Below, in pieces: positions 41,701 through 51,300 of a stretch of 64,000 bases of DNA (position 1 is the first letter of the stretch; each line of letters starts with the position of its first letter). Under the pieces are notes generated by a model. That model was not told where the DNA came from. It did not search any database and worked only from the letters and a program-made list of their open reading frames with translations. Source of the stretch: Craspedostauros australis. Lineage: Eukaryota > Bacillariophyta > Bacillariophyceae > Mastogloiales > Achnanthaceae. Where the stretch lies: the NCBI GenBank assembly GCA_026770025.1, contig JAMXDE010000025.1:434001-498000 (forward strand), read 5' to 3'. The position numbers and the translations under genes were made by a program.

Positions 41701-44415
41701 CCCGACCTCTTTCGCTCGTTGTTGAGTCGCCTTCGACATTGGTCTCTGACGCGATTTCCCAATCGCGCAGTCAACACACACGTTCAGTTTTCCTGTCACG
41801 TTCCAGCCGTACCTCCCTGCTGTTCGAGAGATGGTGTACGCGTCAACGTGGCCTAACATTTTATGAATTGTGTTGATGTCGACTGGTGCGTCGGTTGACA
41901 CACCAACATGAGCTTGGTCGTCCGCCTTGGCATTGCTCACCATGTTCACTCCGCAAACGAAGCCGCTCTGGGTCGCCATGATGCGATCGAAGCTGATGCG
42001 CACGCTGCCCTTCTTCAGACTGATCACGATGCCGCGATTGCTAATGTCGAACCCGTTTTCGAGAGCTTTATTGATGCTCAGCAGGTTCACCCATAGCTTC
42101 GGCACGTACTTCACTGACTTGAGTACGACGATGGATGTCCTTCCATTCTTCTGCATGACGGTCATGCGCTTGTCGCCCACCTTGGTTGCCTTGAGGAAGC
42201 GTCCGTTTCCGATCTTCACCGATTGGTCGGAGACTTGGACGTTGGTCATTCCCTTGTCACAGTTGGTGAGATGGCACGATGCACCTGAATCGCCCAGCCA
42301 GGTGTTGCTTTCGTAGTGATCTGGTGCGATGGCGGATCTCTTTGCATCGACGTCGTTCACGTTCCCGATCATCAGAGCTACCTCGTGGTGATCGTCGTGT
42401 TCCGTGTAGAGCGGTAACACTGAGAGCGCTGGGTTCGAGTCTCGAACCCCTTTGTTGCTGCTGTGATGCATCCACAGGATGGAGTGCGAGGCATGGAGGG
42501 TCATGCAGGAGATCAGATTGCTAGGGAAGGGTTGGCGATAGTGCGCTTCCAAGCTGTTGTTGATGTTGCAGGGGTTGCGACAAACGGCCATCGTAGTAAT
42601 CATGCCGATGTCATGCAGCTTGAAGTACACGGAGCGTGGTTCAATCTGTGGAGTATGGTCCCCCGTGTGAGTATGCACAGCATCGTAGCACAATAGGGCG
42701 AGTTCGTTTCGCACCTCGTTGGCTGGGAGTACGTTGCTCAACGACGCTCGAATGGCGTAACGGAGGGAACCGGTCCTTGCGAGCAGGGCGCGGCGCTCCG
42801 CGCGTTCCGCATCGTTGCTCGGCACATCCCCGCGTGGGTCGTTGTGGAGCTGGATGAAGAATGGGACTTGGGGGCATTCCACGCACCATGCGTAGAGCGG
42901 TCCTCGCTTGAGGCACAAAGGGCACCAGGCCGTGTTGGTGGTGAGCCGTGCTGCGTTCTCGATCATCCGCTCCACGAGCGTGTGCTCAGGGGCGAAGTTG
43001 TACACCGGACGGTGTGGCTGCCTTCCTTGGTTGGCTTCCCCCATGTCATCGTCGACATCTTCGGTGTCGGTGGCCCCTTCGTTGGTGAGGCTTGCGTCGT
43101 AGTAGGAATCTTGTCCTTGGTTGGAGTTGCTCATCTTGTTGTTGACGTTGTATGGTCTCAAAGAAAGAATGGGAGATGTGTCAGTCTGTTCGACGATGGC
43201 TGCAAAGGCGACGTCCTCCATTACCTTGGAGTCAGCTTGGTAGTTGCTGTTGTTGTCGCGTGTTTTCACCTCGCCTGTGTTCATAGACAAGTTGGTCACA
43301 TTTTCCGATTCGTTCGTGTTTCCCGAGGTGGGCACACAAATTAATTCGTCTGTCATCACAAGAGCTACGTCGTTATTTCCCTCCATCCCATCAGTTGCCA
43401 CATTAGCCGAGTCTGCCTCTTTCATGGCTGCCTTCAGCTTGAAACACTGTAGGATCTTGTGTCTCTTCTTACCGCAGTACTTACACTCCCCATTGAACTT
43501 GGGCTTGCTGTTGTTGTCTCCTTCGCCACTCTTCTTGTTCTTGCCGTTGCCTTTCTTGGGGGCGGAGCGACAGTCTGCCTTCTTGTGGCCGTAGGCGCCA
43601 CAGTTGCGGCAGTGACCTTTGAAGCCTCCTACTGCAGCGAATGCAGTCTCTTCCCTGTTGCTGGTGCTCTCACGTCTGTTGCCGCCGAGCTTGAGGTGTC
43701 GCCCGTCGTAGGTGGCGCTGACAGCCTCGCGGATGTCTTCGAGGGTCATGGTGTCCTCCATACCGTCGAACTTGAGCTCCAAGAGCTTGACGTCCGTCTC
43801 GTATTCCCTTCCGAGGGCGTTGAGTTCGAGCATGTGGTACTGTTGCATATCCATCTTGATGCCAGTACTACCGAGGCGATTACGCAGCACTTCCATCTCA
43901 GTTAAGAACGTGTCTGGGTGCTCACCTTTCTTCAACCGCATCCCGTTGAGTTGAGCCAACAACTTTGCCTTGACAGGCGCAGTACGCTGCTCGTAGATGC
44001 GTTCAAGGGCCTTCCACGCCTTGCGTGGGTCTCCACTATCAGTGGGTCCGCCCTTGGTTCCCACCACAGCCATGAAGGCGACATCGCCTTCCGTAGTTTC
44101 ATGGTTGATCGCCATGGTCAGTTCTTCAAACGCGCACTTGGCCAGCCCATTCTTGTATACCTCCTTCTCCTCAGCGGTCATCGAGGCTATCTTCTTCGCG
44201 ATAGACTCACCCTCTTCGATCTTCACATCGGAGATGAGGGCGCTGGGGCCGAAGGGAGCTGGCTTCACCTCCACCTTGTCTAGATCCATGAGATACAAGT
44301 CCTCGAGACCTTTGCTTGCGGCGCGAGCTAGGAACTTGATGCTCCAGCCCGTCCAGCTGGATCGCTTGCCGTCGAAGATGACAACGCGGTTGCTCTTGCG
44401 AAGATAGGAACTCAT
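38761..44415 (-). CDS. Copia A gag-pol polyprotein (1884 aa)
   Basis: A single uninterrupted frame from an ATG at 44415. Parts in order on the minus strand: gag with two CCHC-type zinc knuckles (about 43630-43440), aspartic protease (about 42290-42150), integrase (about 41900-41050), reverse transcriptase (about 40330-39480) and RNase H (about 39240-38850). This order (integrase before reverse transcriptase) defines the Copia superfamily. It is the same size and plan as element B's protein, with extensive but clearly incomplete similarity, so A and B are sister families. Confidence 0.9.
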   Translation of the reverse strand: MSSYLRKSNRVVIFDGKRSSWTGWSIKFLARAASKGLEDLYLMDLDKVEVKPAPFGPSALISDVKIEEGESIAKKIASMTAEEKEVYKNGLAKCAFEELTMAINHETTEGDVAFMAVVGTKGGPTDSGDPRKAWKALERIYEQRTAPVKAKLLAQLNGMRLKKGEHPDTFLTEMEVLRNRLGSTGIKMDMQQYHMLELNALGREYETDVKLLELKFDGMEDTMTLEDIREAVSATYDGRHLKLGGNRRESTSNREETAFAAVGGFKGHCRNCGAYGHKKADCRSAPKKGNGKNKKSGEGDNNSKPKFNGECKYCGKKRHKILQCFKLKAAMKEADSANVATDGMEGNNDVALVMTDELICVPTSGNTNESENVTNLSMNTGEVKTRDNNSNYQADSKVMEDVAFAAIVEQTDTSPILSLRPYNVNNKMSNSNQGQDSYYDASLTNEGATDTEDVDDDMGEANQGRQPHRPVYNFAPEHTLVERMIENAARLTTNTAWCPLCLKRGPLYAWCVECPQVPFFIQLHNDPRGDVPSNDAERAERRALLARTGSLRYAIRASLSNVLPANEVRNELALLCYDAVHTHTGDHTPQIEPRSVYFKLHDIGMITTMAVCRNPCNINNSLEAHYRQPFPSNLISCMTLHASHSILWMHHSSNKGVRDSNPALSVLPLYTEHDDHHEVALMIGNVNDVDAKRSAIAPDHYESNTWLGDSGASCHLTNCDKGMTNVQVSDQSVKIGNGRFLKATKVGDKRMTVMQKNGRTSIVVLKSVKYVPKLWVNLLSINKALENGFDISNRGIVISLKKGSVRISFDRIMATQSGFVCGVNMVSNAKADDQAHVGVSTDAPVDINTIHKMLGHVDAYTISRTAGRYGWNVTGKLNVCVDCAIGKSRQRPMSKATQQRAKEVGDRLFMDTSSVQTHSLGRGKYWLLVIDDYSDYCWSYFITEKSDVGSKMLLLFQWLQANQRVTVQNVRCDNAGENRSTEKLLLNKGFAPTFEYTAASTPQQNGRVERKFATFYGKVRAMLNQTHLPKTTRGKLWAEAAHTATQLENIIGTKSREPACILLNGKIPKYANDLRVFGEMGMVHIGGQTIKTKLDDRSKPAMFVGYGESHAKGVYRMMNLATSRILMTRDVTWLNKSYGEFKGIKDASRSRVMNADDDDSSSRDSSPEREVTWLRQSDSMSDIETDDDDKRSRAREQGDSEDAALEQDDLLPVQEDQEPDEDVGDESGRDEDGRSEERTVEKEPPSTPVATPVAYVPRMVRDLAGYNNSPVPKEDRDYGSRETSESDEEKQETTQETEAETAATEGPSFHTDGSMFNRDVAGMMIDTTHGKMRLDDFIAASQVTNDRVRPEQASVAMMLDPTTFEECWDHADPEKRKKWREAINKEFNDMTRRGVWEKIKRNRMPRDRRCVKTKWVFKEKRNGVFRARLVACGYSQIAGVDFSAHHAPVIHDATYRIMLTMKMLLHMDSMIIDFETAFLHGELDEEIYMQCPKGMRHEAGECLLLKKTIYGLVQSARQWNKKLVDILLKLGFRQSKVDPCLLIRNQEGRLLLIGTYVDDCLCIGEKEELKQLTIDIKAEQFGIKVENDLEDYLSCKIIFNNDQSNCWVNQPHIIKNIIDTFKDDVLTLQRYGTPGTPGQGIQRNSNLPKVDSDRHSRYRSGVGMLLYLVKHSRSDIANAVRELTKVLDGPSAAAYKEMLRVMKFVSDTKDYGLRMQPAPLENDAWKIEIYADSEFAGDKDNRISVGGHLVLLQGVPIVWRSKAQRSVTLSSTEAEYVALSEAGKEIRFLTQLMEDIGLTMTKPVDVYVDNVGAIFIASNPSTSARTRHIDIRHHFTRELIDNGEARIQFVRSEDNIADGFTKNTKKEIYDRHNGNIIQLRSTMD

Positions 44416-44469
44416 GGTGACTTGGTGGTGGTGGTGTTTGTTGCTGTGTTGGTGGGTGATGGAAACGTT

Positions 44470-44496
44470 GGATTTCAATCGTAACGTTTCGAAACG
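44470..44496 (-). other. Putative primer-binding site of Copia A
   Basis: Directly next to the 5' LTR on the coding strand, beginning with the palindrome CGTTTCGAAACG. The same 27 bases follow the 5' LTR of element B at 48305. It does not begin TGG as tRNA-3'-end sites do. Confidence 0.4.
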
Positions 44497-45273
44497 TGTT
44501 GGAAATCCGGGGTTATAGTAGTAGACTAATCTGTTATCAGTCTGTACCGTTTTAGAACTGTGAGCACAACATGCTCATCTCCTTTTGATTCCAATTCACA
44601 ACAAGCATGATCTGCAGTAGCCACCCGAGGTTACACCCTTTAGCTTGGCTCCTTTCGTCTGCATCTTCATCTTGCTTTCATCGTGGTTCATCGTTCGCTT
44701 GGCTGAGGATTGGAGAGCACCTACATTTGTCAAGTTCATACTCGTAGACCTGTAGGTACCTCTCCTTCGGTCTCCTGTCACCTCACTGGTCCCACTTCAT
44801 TTCAGTTCCTCCCTCTGGTCATCTCGATGGTTGCCTTTGGATGCTTGGAACTTATTGTCATCTGGATCGTGGTCTTGGGTGAATAGGGATCGCCTCTGTT
44901 TCGCTTTCTCACATTGGGTTCTCAGAGACGCGTCGACTTGTTCAGATATATTGGTTGTCGCGCTCATTCGATTCACTCAGGGCTGGTGTGTTGCCATCGT
45001 CATAGATCTCTCGGTTCCCGACCGTTATCGGGACATGGCCGGGTAGGCCACTGGATGAGGGTGCTTGGATGTCGCATAAGACAGGTAAGGCCATTGGGCT
45101 GTCCGAGTGCAACGGATCGATTGCTAGGTTGCGGTTTGTCTGGTAGATGCTATTGGGGGTTGCGGCAATCATGGGTATCTTTTCACTTAATACCATTCTG
45201 GTTCCAGTCAGTCCTTATGGGAGCTGCGGTAGAATAGGGTATCTTTGCAAAGTCGTACCCCCGATTCCTGACA
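44497..45273 (-). repeat. 5' LTR of Copia element A
   Basis: 777 bp, partner of 37890-38666, with the same end words. Confidence 0.9.
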
Positions 45274-45279
45274 AGGATT

Positions 45280-45384
45280 GTGGTGTGATGTGTGGTGTGG
45301 TGTGGTGTGGTGTGGTGTGGTGTGGTGTGTGATGTTTGTTTTGTGTTTTGTGACGAGTGGTGTGAATTGTGTGACGCGGACCGT
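45280..45384. repeat. GTGTG-rich simple repeat
   Basis: About eight repeats of gtgtg/gtgtgg words between the target duplication of element A and the MULE. Confidence 0.75.
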
Positions 45385-45392
45385 TTTTTTTG

Positions 45393-45735
45393 GAGGAAAT
45401 TCATTAACCAGCCCTTTTGAAGTGCCGATTTGCATCAACCAGCCTGTTTTTCAATACTTAGTGGCCAAAACGTCCAAATGTCGATGCGACATCCTATCGA
45501 CAGAGAGGTTTCGCATCGACTTCCAAGGTTAGCGCATAAATGTAGACTACCTGTAACATGCACGAAAAAGACAAACCACATCTCATAAATATGACACACT
45601 CATCATAGAATGCAAGTAAATAGTCCATCCAAATATGTGACATGCAATGAAGGGAATTAACGCCTACTTTAGTCATAGATATGTGTATCATCCATCCATT
45701 TGCTCCGATTCTTTGCGCCATGGATCGTGTTCTGG
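45393..45735 (+). repeat. Left terminal inverted repeat of the MULE
   Basis: Matches the reverse complement of 58972-59318 with few differences. The longest changed patch is near 45450-45466. Confidence 0.85.
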
Positions 45736-45788
45736 CCAAACCTTCATAGCAAAGGATAAACATATTCCATCTAAACAAGACCAGCGAA

Positions 45789-46214
45789 TTGAAAGCATTC
45801 CAATCGGTATACTACCAGCTTGTGAGTGTCTATAGCCAACTGGAAGGTGTCACAGATCACATGCTGTCATATCACGGCTTACGCCACGGTGACTGTGTAC
45901 TTCACAAAGAACTTCGACCAAACCTTCATCTGAAAGATCCAATACATCAAAATTTGCAAGCATCATCACAGCAACCGCGCGAAAGTGGGTACAGTGGGTG
46001 GATTACAAGGATCATTAACATTCTGGAAGGGGTGCCCCTATCCAAATCAATGATTCGAGTGATGCTGTGCGGAACACATCTCGTTGCACAGAACTTCGAA
46101 CATGCGTGCATAGAAAATGTCGACCAGAATCCGAACCAACCTGGCGCCCACTTCCAACACACCCCAAAGGATCTGGTCACGAAGTATGAGGTCCTAGATC
46201 CGTCTGGAAGGTAG
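45789..46214 (+). other. Open frame inside the MULE, 141 codons, unknown
   Basis: Lies between the left inverted repeat and the satellite array. Its 3' third is already satellite-like (HFQHTPKDLVTKYEVLDPSG). The first part (HMLSYHGLRHGDCVLHKELR) resembles nothing I recognise. May be noncoding or the remains of a captured gene. Confidence 0.2.
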
Positions 46215-47475
46215 TCAAATCTGAGAATCTAGATATCGAGTGGTGCTGTGGGTGACAGTACTGTGACCTACGCGCCATAGTGTACAGTAGATTGCCCATA
46301 TGTGCCTATAAATGTCAACCACAATCGAATCCAACCTGGCGGGAACTTACAACACACCCCAAAGTACCTGGTCACGAAGTATGAGGTCTTAGACCCGTCT
46401 GGAAGGTAGTCAAATCGATGGATCTAGATTTCGAGTGGTGTTGTGGGTGGCAGTACTACGAGCTACGCACCAGAGTGTACAGTAGATTGCCAATATGTGC
46501 ATATAAAATGTCAATCACCATGAAATCCAACCCGGCGCGCACGTACACCACACCCCAAAGTGTCTGGTCATGAAGTATGAGGCCTCCAATCCATCTGGAA
46601 GGCATCCATATCTGAGAATCTAGATTTCGAGTGGTGGTGTGGGTGGTAGTACTGTGACCTACGCGCCATAGTGTACAGTAGATTGCCCATACGTGCATAT
46701 GAATGTCAACCACAATGAAATCCAACCCGGCGGGAACTTACACCACACCCCAAAGTGTCTGGTCATGAAGTATGAGGCCTCCAATCCATCTCGAAGGCAT
46801 CCATATCTGAGAATCTAGATTTCGAGTGGTGTTGTGGGTGGCAGTACTACGAGCTACGCACCAGAGTGTACAGTAGATTGCCCATATGTGCATATAAAAT
46901 GTCAATCACCATGAAATCCAACCCGGCGCGCACGTACACCACACCCCAAAGTGTCTGGTCATGAAGTATGAGGCCTCCAATCCATCTGGAAGGCATCCAT
47001 ATCTGAGAATCTAGATTTCGAGTGGTGGTGTGGGTGGTAGTACTGTGACCTACGCGCCATAGTGTACAGTAGATTGCCCATACGTGCATATGAATGTCAA
47101 CCACAATGAAATCCAACCCGGCGGGAACTTACACCACACCCCAAAGTGTCTGATCACAAAGTATGAGGCCTCCAATCCGTCTGGAAGGCATCCATATCTG
47201 GATGTGGAGATTTTGTGTGGTGTTGTGGGTGGTAGTACTATGAGCTACGCACAATACTGTGCAGTAGATTGCCCATATGTGCATATAAAACGTCAATCAC
47301 CATGAAATCCAACCCGACGCGCACGTACAACACACCCCAAAGTGTCTGGTCACGAAGTATGAGGTCCTAAACCCGTCTGGAAGGCATCCATATGTGGATG
47401 TCGAGATTTTTTGTGGTGTTGTGGGTGGTAGTACTGTGAGCTACGCACAATACTGTACAGTAGATTGCCCATACG
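46105..47475. repeat. Satellite array, left arm (about 195 bp period, forward)
   Basis: The word accccaaag recurs at 46161, 46356, 46552, 46747, 46943, 47138 and 47334, spacings of 195 and 196 in strict alternation. Two variants alternate (gcgggaactt against gcgcgcacgta), giving a ~391 bp higher-order dimer. The array is interrupted by Copia B and resumes at 54881-55018. Confidence 0.9.
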
Positions 47476-48304
47476 TGTCAGGAATCGGGTGTTCTGAAAC
47501 ACCATATTGCCGCACCTCCCAGGAGTAAGGAGCCGAATGTCATGATATGCTACATTACCGCAACTCCCACCTTTGGATCTTTGTGACAGAAAAATGTGAG
47601 CTGCACGTGTTCTGATGATGGAGAACGACACGTGCCGAATGCGAACCGTACCTTGGCGTTCGTGACCTCAATACAGGAATGCCAATCACACGTGAATGTC
47701 GCAGGGGGCAGGGATGTTGGAATCGTGACCAACATCACGATACGAGCGACTACGGCCCCCATGTCGCAACCAATGAGAAAAGAGTACTGGAGGAAGGCCG
47801 ATGTCACGAAGAGTGAGATGGCCTATGAACGAACCTGGTATGAGGAACCTCCAGGAAGCCGGTGAAGTGATCGGCGAAGTAAGTGGAGAAACGACAGGCG
47901 AAACATCGGAGATGATCGGAGATGATCGGAGATGTGTGATGGTCGAGGAGCTGAATGAGCTCCCAACCGAGGTGTTCCCGTGACGAATGGGAGACCGTGA
48001 TCTGGTTGAATGGACCGACCTGTGTGATGCCTACGACTCGGTGATGTCTAAAGCATCGAAACTATCAGCGGAGGACAACGAGCTTTTGTGCACGAACATG
48101 GGGTACTCGGTGGAGCATGCATGTCCATGATGAATTTGCAATGAATGCAAGATGGATGCATGCTAGACCAACAGAGGGACCCATGGCAATCTCAGGAGGA
48201 GATTGGACTTTGCAATTGAGAGCGATGAAGAGCTCACAGTTCAGAGAAGTAGATTCTAACAAACGATTAGTTCTCTACTATCATACCACCCCGGATTTCC
48301 AACA
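47476..48304 (+). repeat. 5' LTR of Copia element B
   Basis: 829 bp, TG...CA, no difference found from 54052-54880. Contains three tandem atgatcggag words (about 47910-47935). Confidence 0.92.
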
Positions 48305-48331
48305 CGTTTCGAAACGTTACGATTGAAATCC
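48305..48331 (+). other. Putative primer-binding site of Copia B
   Basis: Same 27 bases as at 44496-44470 (minus) in element A, starting with CGTTTCGAAACG immediately after the LTR. Confidence 0.4.
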
Positions 48332-48382
48332 TACGTTTCACCCCGCACCAACAAGCCATCATCCACCTTCATCATCATCATC

Positions 48383-51300
48383 ATGAGTACCTACGAGACC
48401 AAGTCCGACAAGATCGTCTACTTCGACGGTAAAAAGGAGAACTGGAAGTTCTGGCACGCCAAGTTCCTCTGTCGCGCTAACCGTCGTGGTTACCGCGACA
48501 TGCTCTTGAAGCCCTACTCCGATGTGAAGGTGACTGCTCCCTCCGCCGCAGCCGAGTCCCTGGTCGCAACCATCAAGCCTGATCCAGGCGCCAAACTCAA
48601 AGCGGGTACCAAGTCCGGTACCAAACCAAGCGCTGCGGATCTAGCGGAGTACAAGGCAGCAATGGCAAGGTTCGCCTTCGAGGAACTGACCATGGCGATG
48701 AACCATGATTCGAAGGAAGGCAAGATCGCCTTCGAGGCGGTGTGGGGATGCGAGGGCATGCTGAATGGAGGAGGAGATCCTCATGCAGCTTGGGTGGCCC
48801 TCGGTCGCATTTACGAGCAGCGCACTGCGCCTATGAAGGCAAAGTTGCTGGCGGAGCTCAATGCGATGCGATTGAAGAAGGGAGAGAATCCGGATCTCTT
48901 CTTGACGGACATGGAGGTCCTTCGCAACCGACTGATCGACCAGGAGGTGGTCATCGATGCGGAGCAGTTCAACATGCTCGTGCTCAACGCTCTCTGCCGC
49001 GAGTACGAGATGGACGTGAAGCTGCTCGAACTCAAGTTCCACGGAAAGGAACGAGAGATGACTGTGGGCGACATCCGCGAAGCTGTGAGCCTAACCTACG
49101 ACCGCCACCATCTCAAACATGGTTATAAGCGCGCAGGCAACAGCAGCAACGAGGAGCTCGCTCTGTTCGGAGCTGGACAGTTCAAGGGAAACTGTCGCAA
49201 CTGCGGTGCCTACGGGCACAAGAAGGCGGACTGTCGTGCGCCAGCCAAGGGAGGCAACAACAAGAGTGGCGGTGGGTCCAAGAAGAAGGGCAACCACGCC
49301 GACGCCAAGGGCGGATCCAAGAAAGGCGGATTCGACGGCAAATGCAACTACTGCGGGAAGGCAGGGCACAAAATCGTCCAATGCTTCAAGCTGAAGGCAG
49401 CAATGAAGGAAGCAGAGAGCGCCAACATGGCGATGGACGGCGACGACGCGATGGACGATATGGCACTCGTCATCGCAGACGGTGGTTTCGTTGAGATCGA
49501 CGATCTCGATGAGATCGAACTCGAGGATGGACTCGAAGAGGATCTCTTTGAAATCATGGAGTCGTACCCTTCGACCGAGAGAGTCGAACCACCAACCAAC
49601 CAAGACATTCGCGACCTCATGAACGATGACTTGCTCGAATCAGACGAGAGCATCGGGATCACCGAAGTCGCAATGCCAGGGGTCGATGTCAACAATGCGC
49701 CACCAGCGCAAGAAGAGGAAGCAACCGGCACTCGCATGAGCAGCGCCATTGACTACTTCCTGCGTGACGAGATCGACCGCGTGTGTGAACGCAGCAGGAT
49801 GGATGCATGGTGTCCAATCTGTCTCGCGCGTGGAGCGATGTATTCGTGGTGCATGGAGTGCACCGAATTCAACGTGTTCAAGATCCGGGCCCCATGGGCG
49901 TTCAGAAAGATTCCGACAACCACCGATCCGGAAAGGATTCGCCGTCGTGCGATCCTGAGCCGATTCGACTCAGTGGAGGACGCCGTGAGGATCTCACTAT
50001 CCAACGTCATGGAGGCTGTGCAAGTCCGAATCAATGACGCGCTTCTGTGCTACGACGTCAGGAGGGAATCCATTCGGGAGAAAGCCTACTGCTTGGGAAC
50101 CCGAGAGCTCTACTACATGCTCACCCAAATTGGGTTCCACGGAGCATACGACATATCGCTCAAAATCGTGGTCATCAACGAACTGCTCGAAGAGCGCAGA
50201 CTGCCACTACTTCCCAAACACCTCATTTTGCGGATGAGCCGCTTGTGTACCCAACGCGTCTCATGGATGAGAGGCTGGGACGACACCGAAGTAAGAGACG
50301 GCTTGGAGTGCCCGGAACTCCCAAAAGTCAGACCGATGGCAGGAAGCCCGGAATACAAATTCGAGCTGATGGAACACTTCGAACAAGCAAGGTTCGGACA
50401 CGAAATGGCCATGGTGATCGAAGATCACGAGTCGAATGAGAGCAACCGAGAGCTGGTTGCACCAGACCAACATGAAGCTAACACATGGTTGGGGGATACC
50501 GGCGCGTCTTGCCACTTGACTAACAACGATGAGGGCATGACTAACGTGCGCCTCTCGAACTTCTCTGTGAAAGTGGGGAGCGGAAAATTCCTCCGCGCCA
50601 CTAAGGTCGGTGATCTACGCATGCGAGTGATGCAGAAGGACGGCAAGAGCGCCATCATCATCCTGAAGGGAGTGCGTTACGTGCCTAAGCTCTGGGTCAA
50701 CCTGTTGAGCATCGGCAAGGCGCTCCATAATGGATTCAACATCAGTAACAAGGGCGTGATCATTGCACTGGATAAGAATGGGCAGCGCATCCGATTCGAT
50801 CGGATCATGGCAACTCACAGCGGATTCGTGCTCGGTGTGAACATGGTACCTGCCCCCAAGAGCGAAGAGATGGCGAACATTGGGCTCGACACAAAGAAGC
50901 CCATGGATGTGAATAAGCTCCATAAAATGCTAGGCCACGTTGACTCTTACACGATCTCCAGGACGGCGAGACAATTTGGATGGAATATCACTGGGACTCT
51001 TAACCCATGCGAGGACTGCGCGATCGGGAAGGCGAAGCAAAAACGCCTGACCAAAACTCTCCAACTACGAGCGAAGAAGGTCGGAGAACGACTCTTCATG
51101 GATACTTCAAGTGTCCAAGCAACGAGCTTCGGACATGGGAAGTACTGGTTGCTGGTCATTGACGACTACAGTGACTATTGCTGGAGCTACTTCGTTAAAG
51201 AAAAGAGCGAAGTCGGTCCCAAACTACTATCATTGTTGAAGTGGCTATCAGGCAATCAACAAGTGACAGTGAAGAATGTCAGATGTGACAATGCCGGAGA

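Larger units (their letters stand above)
37890..45273 (-). mobile_element. Copia (Ty1/copia) LTR retrotransposon A, looks whole
   Basis: A 7384 bp element on the minus strand with two 777 bp LTRs (37890-38666 and 44497-45273), each bounded TG...CA, and a 6 bp target duplication aggatt (37884-37889, 45274-45279). One long coding frame spans the interior. The LTRs differ at about nine sites (about 1.2%), all transitions, so the insertion is fairly recent but older than element B. A purine-rich stretch (caatggaaggg on the coding strand) precedes the 3' LTR. The LTR ends are shared with element B and with the solo LTR at 35536. Target: sequence just 3' of the mariner-like relic. Confidence 0.9.

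Noticed and set aside
46456-47116. 89-codon frames repeated in the satellite
   Set aside because: The open frames follow the satellite period and are not conserved in the other repeat variants.
47596-48262. Short frames repeated at 54172-54838
   Set aside because: They lie in the two identical LTRs of Copia B and are copied for that reason; no protein is expected from them.
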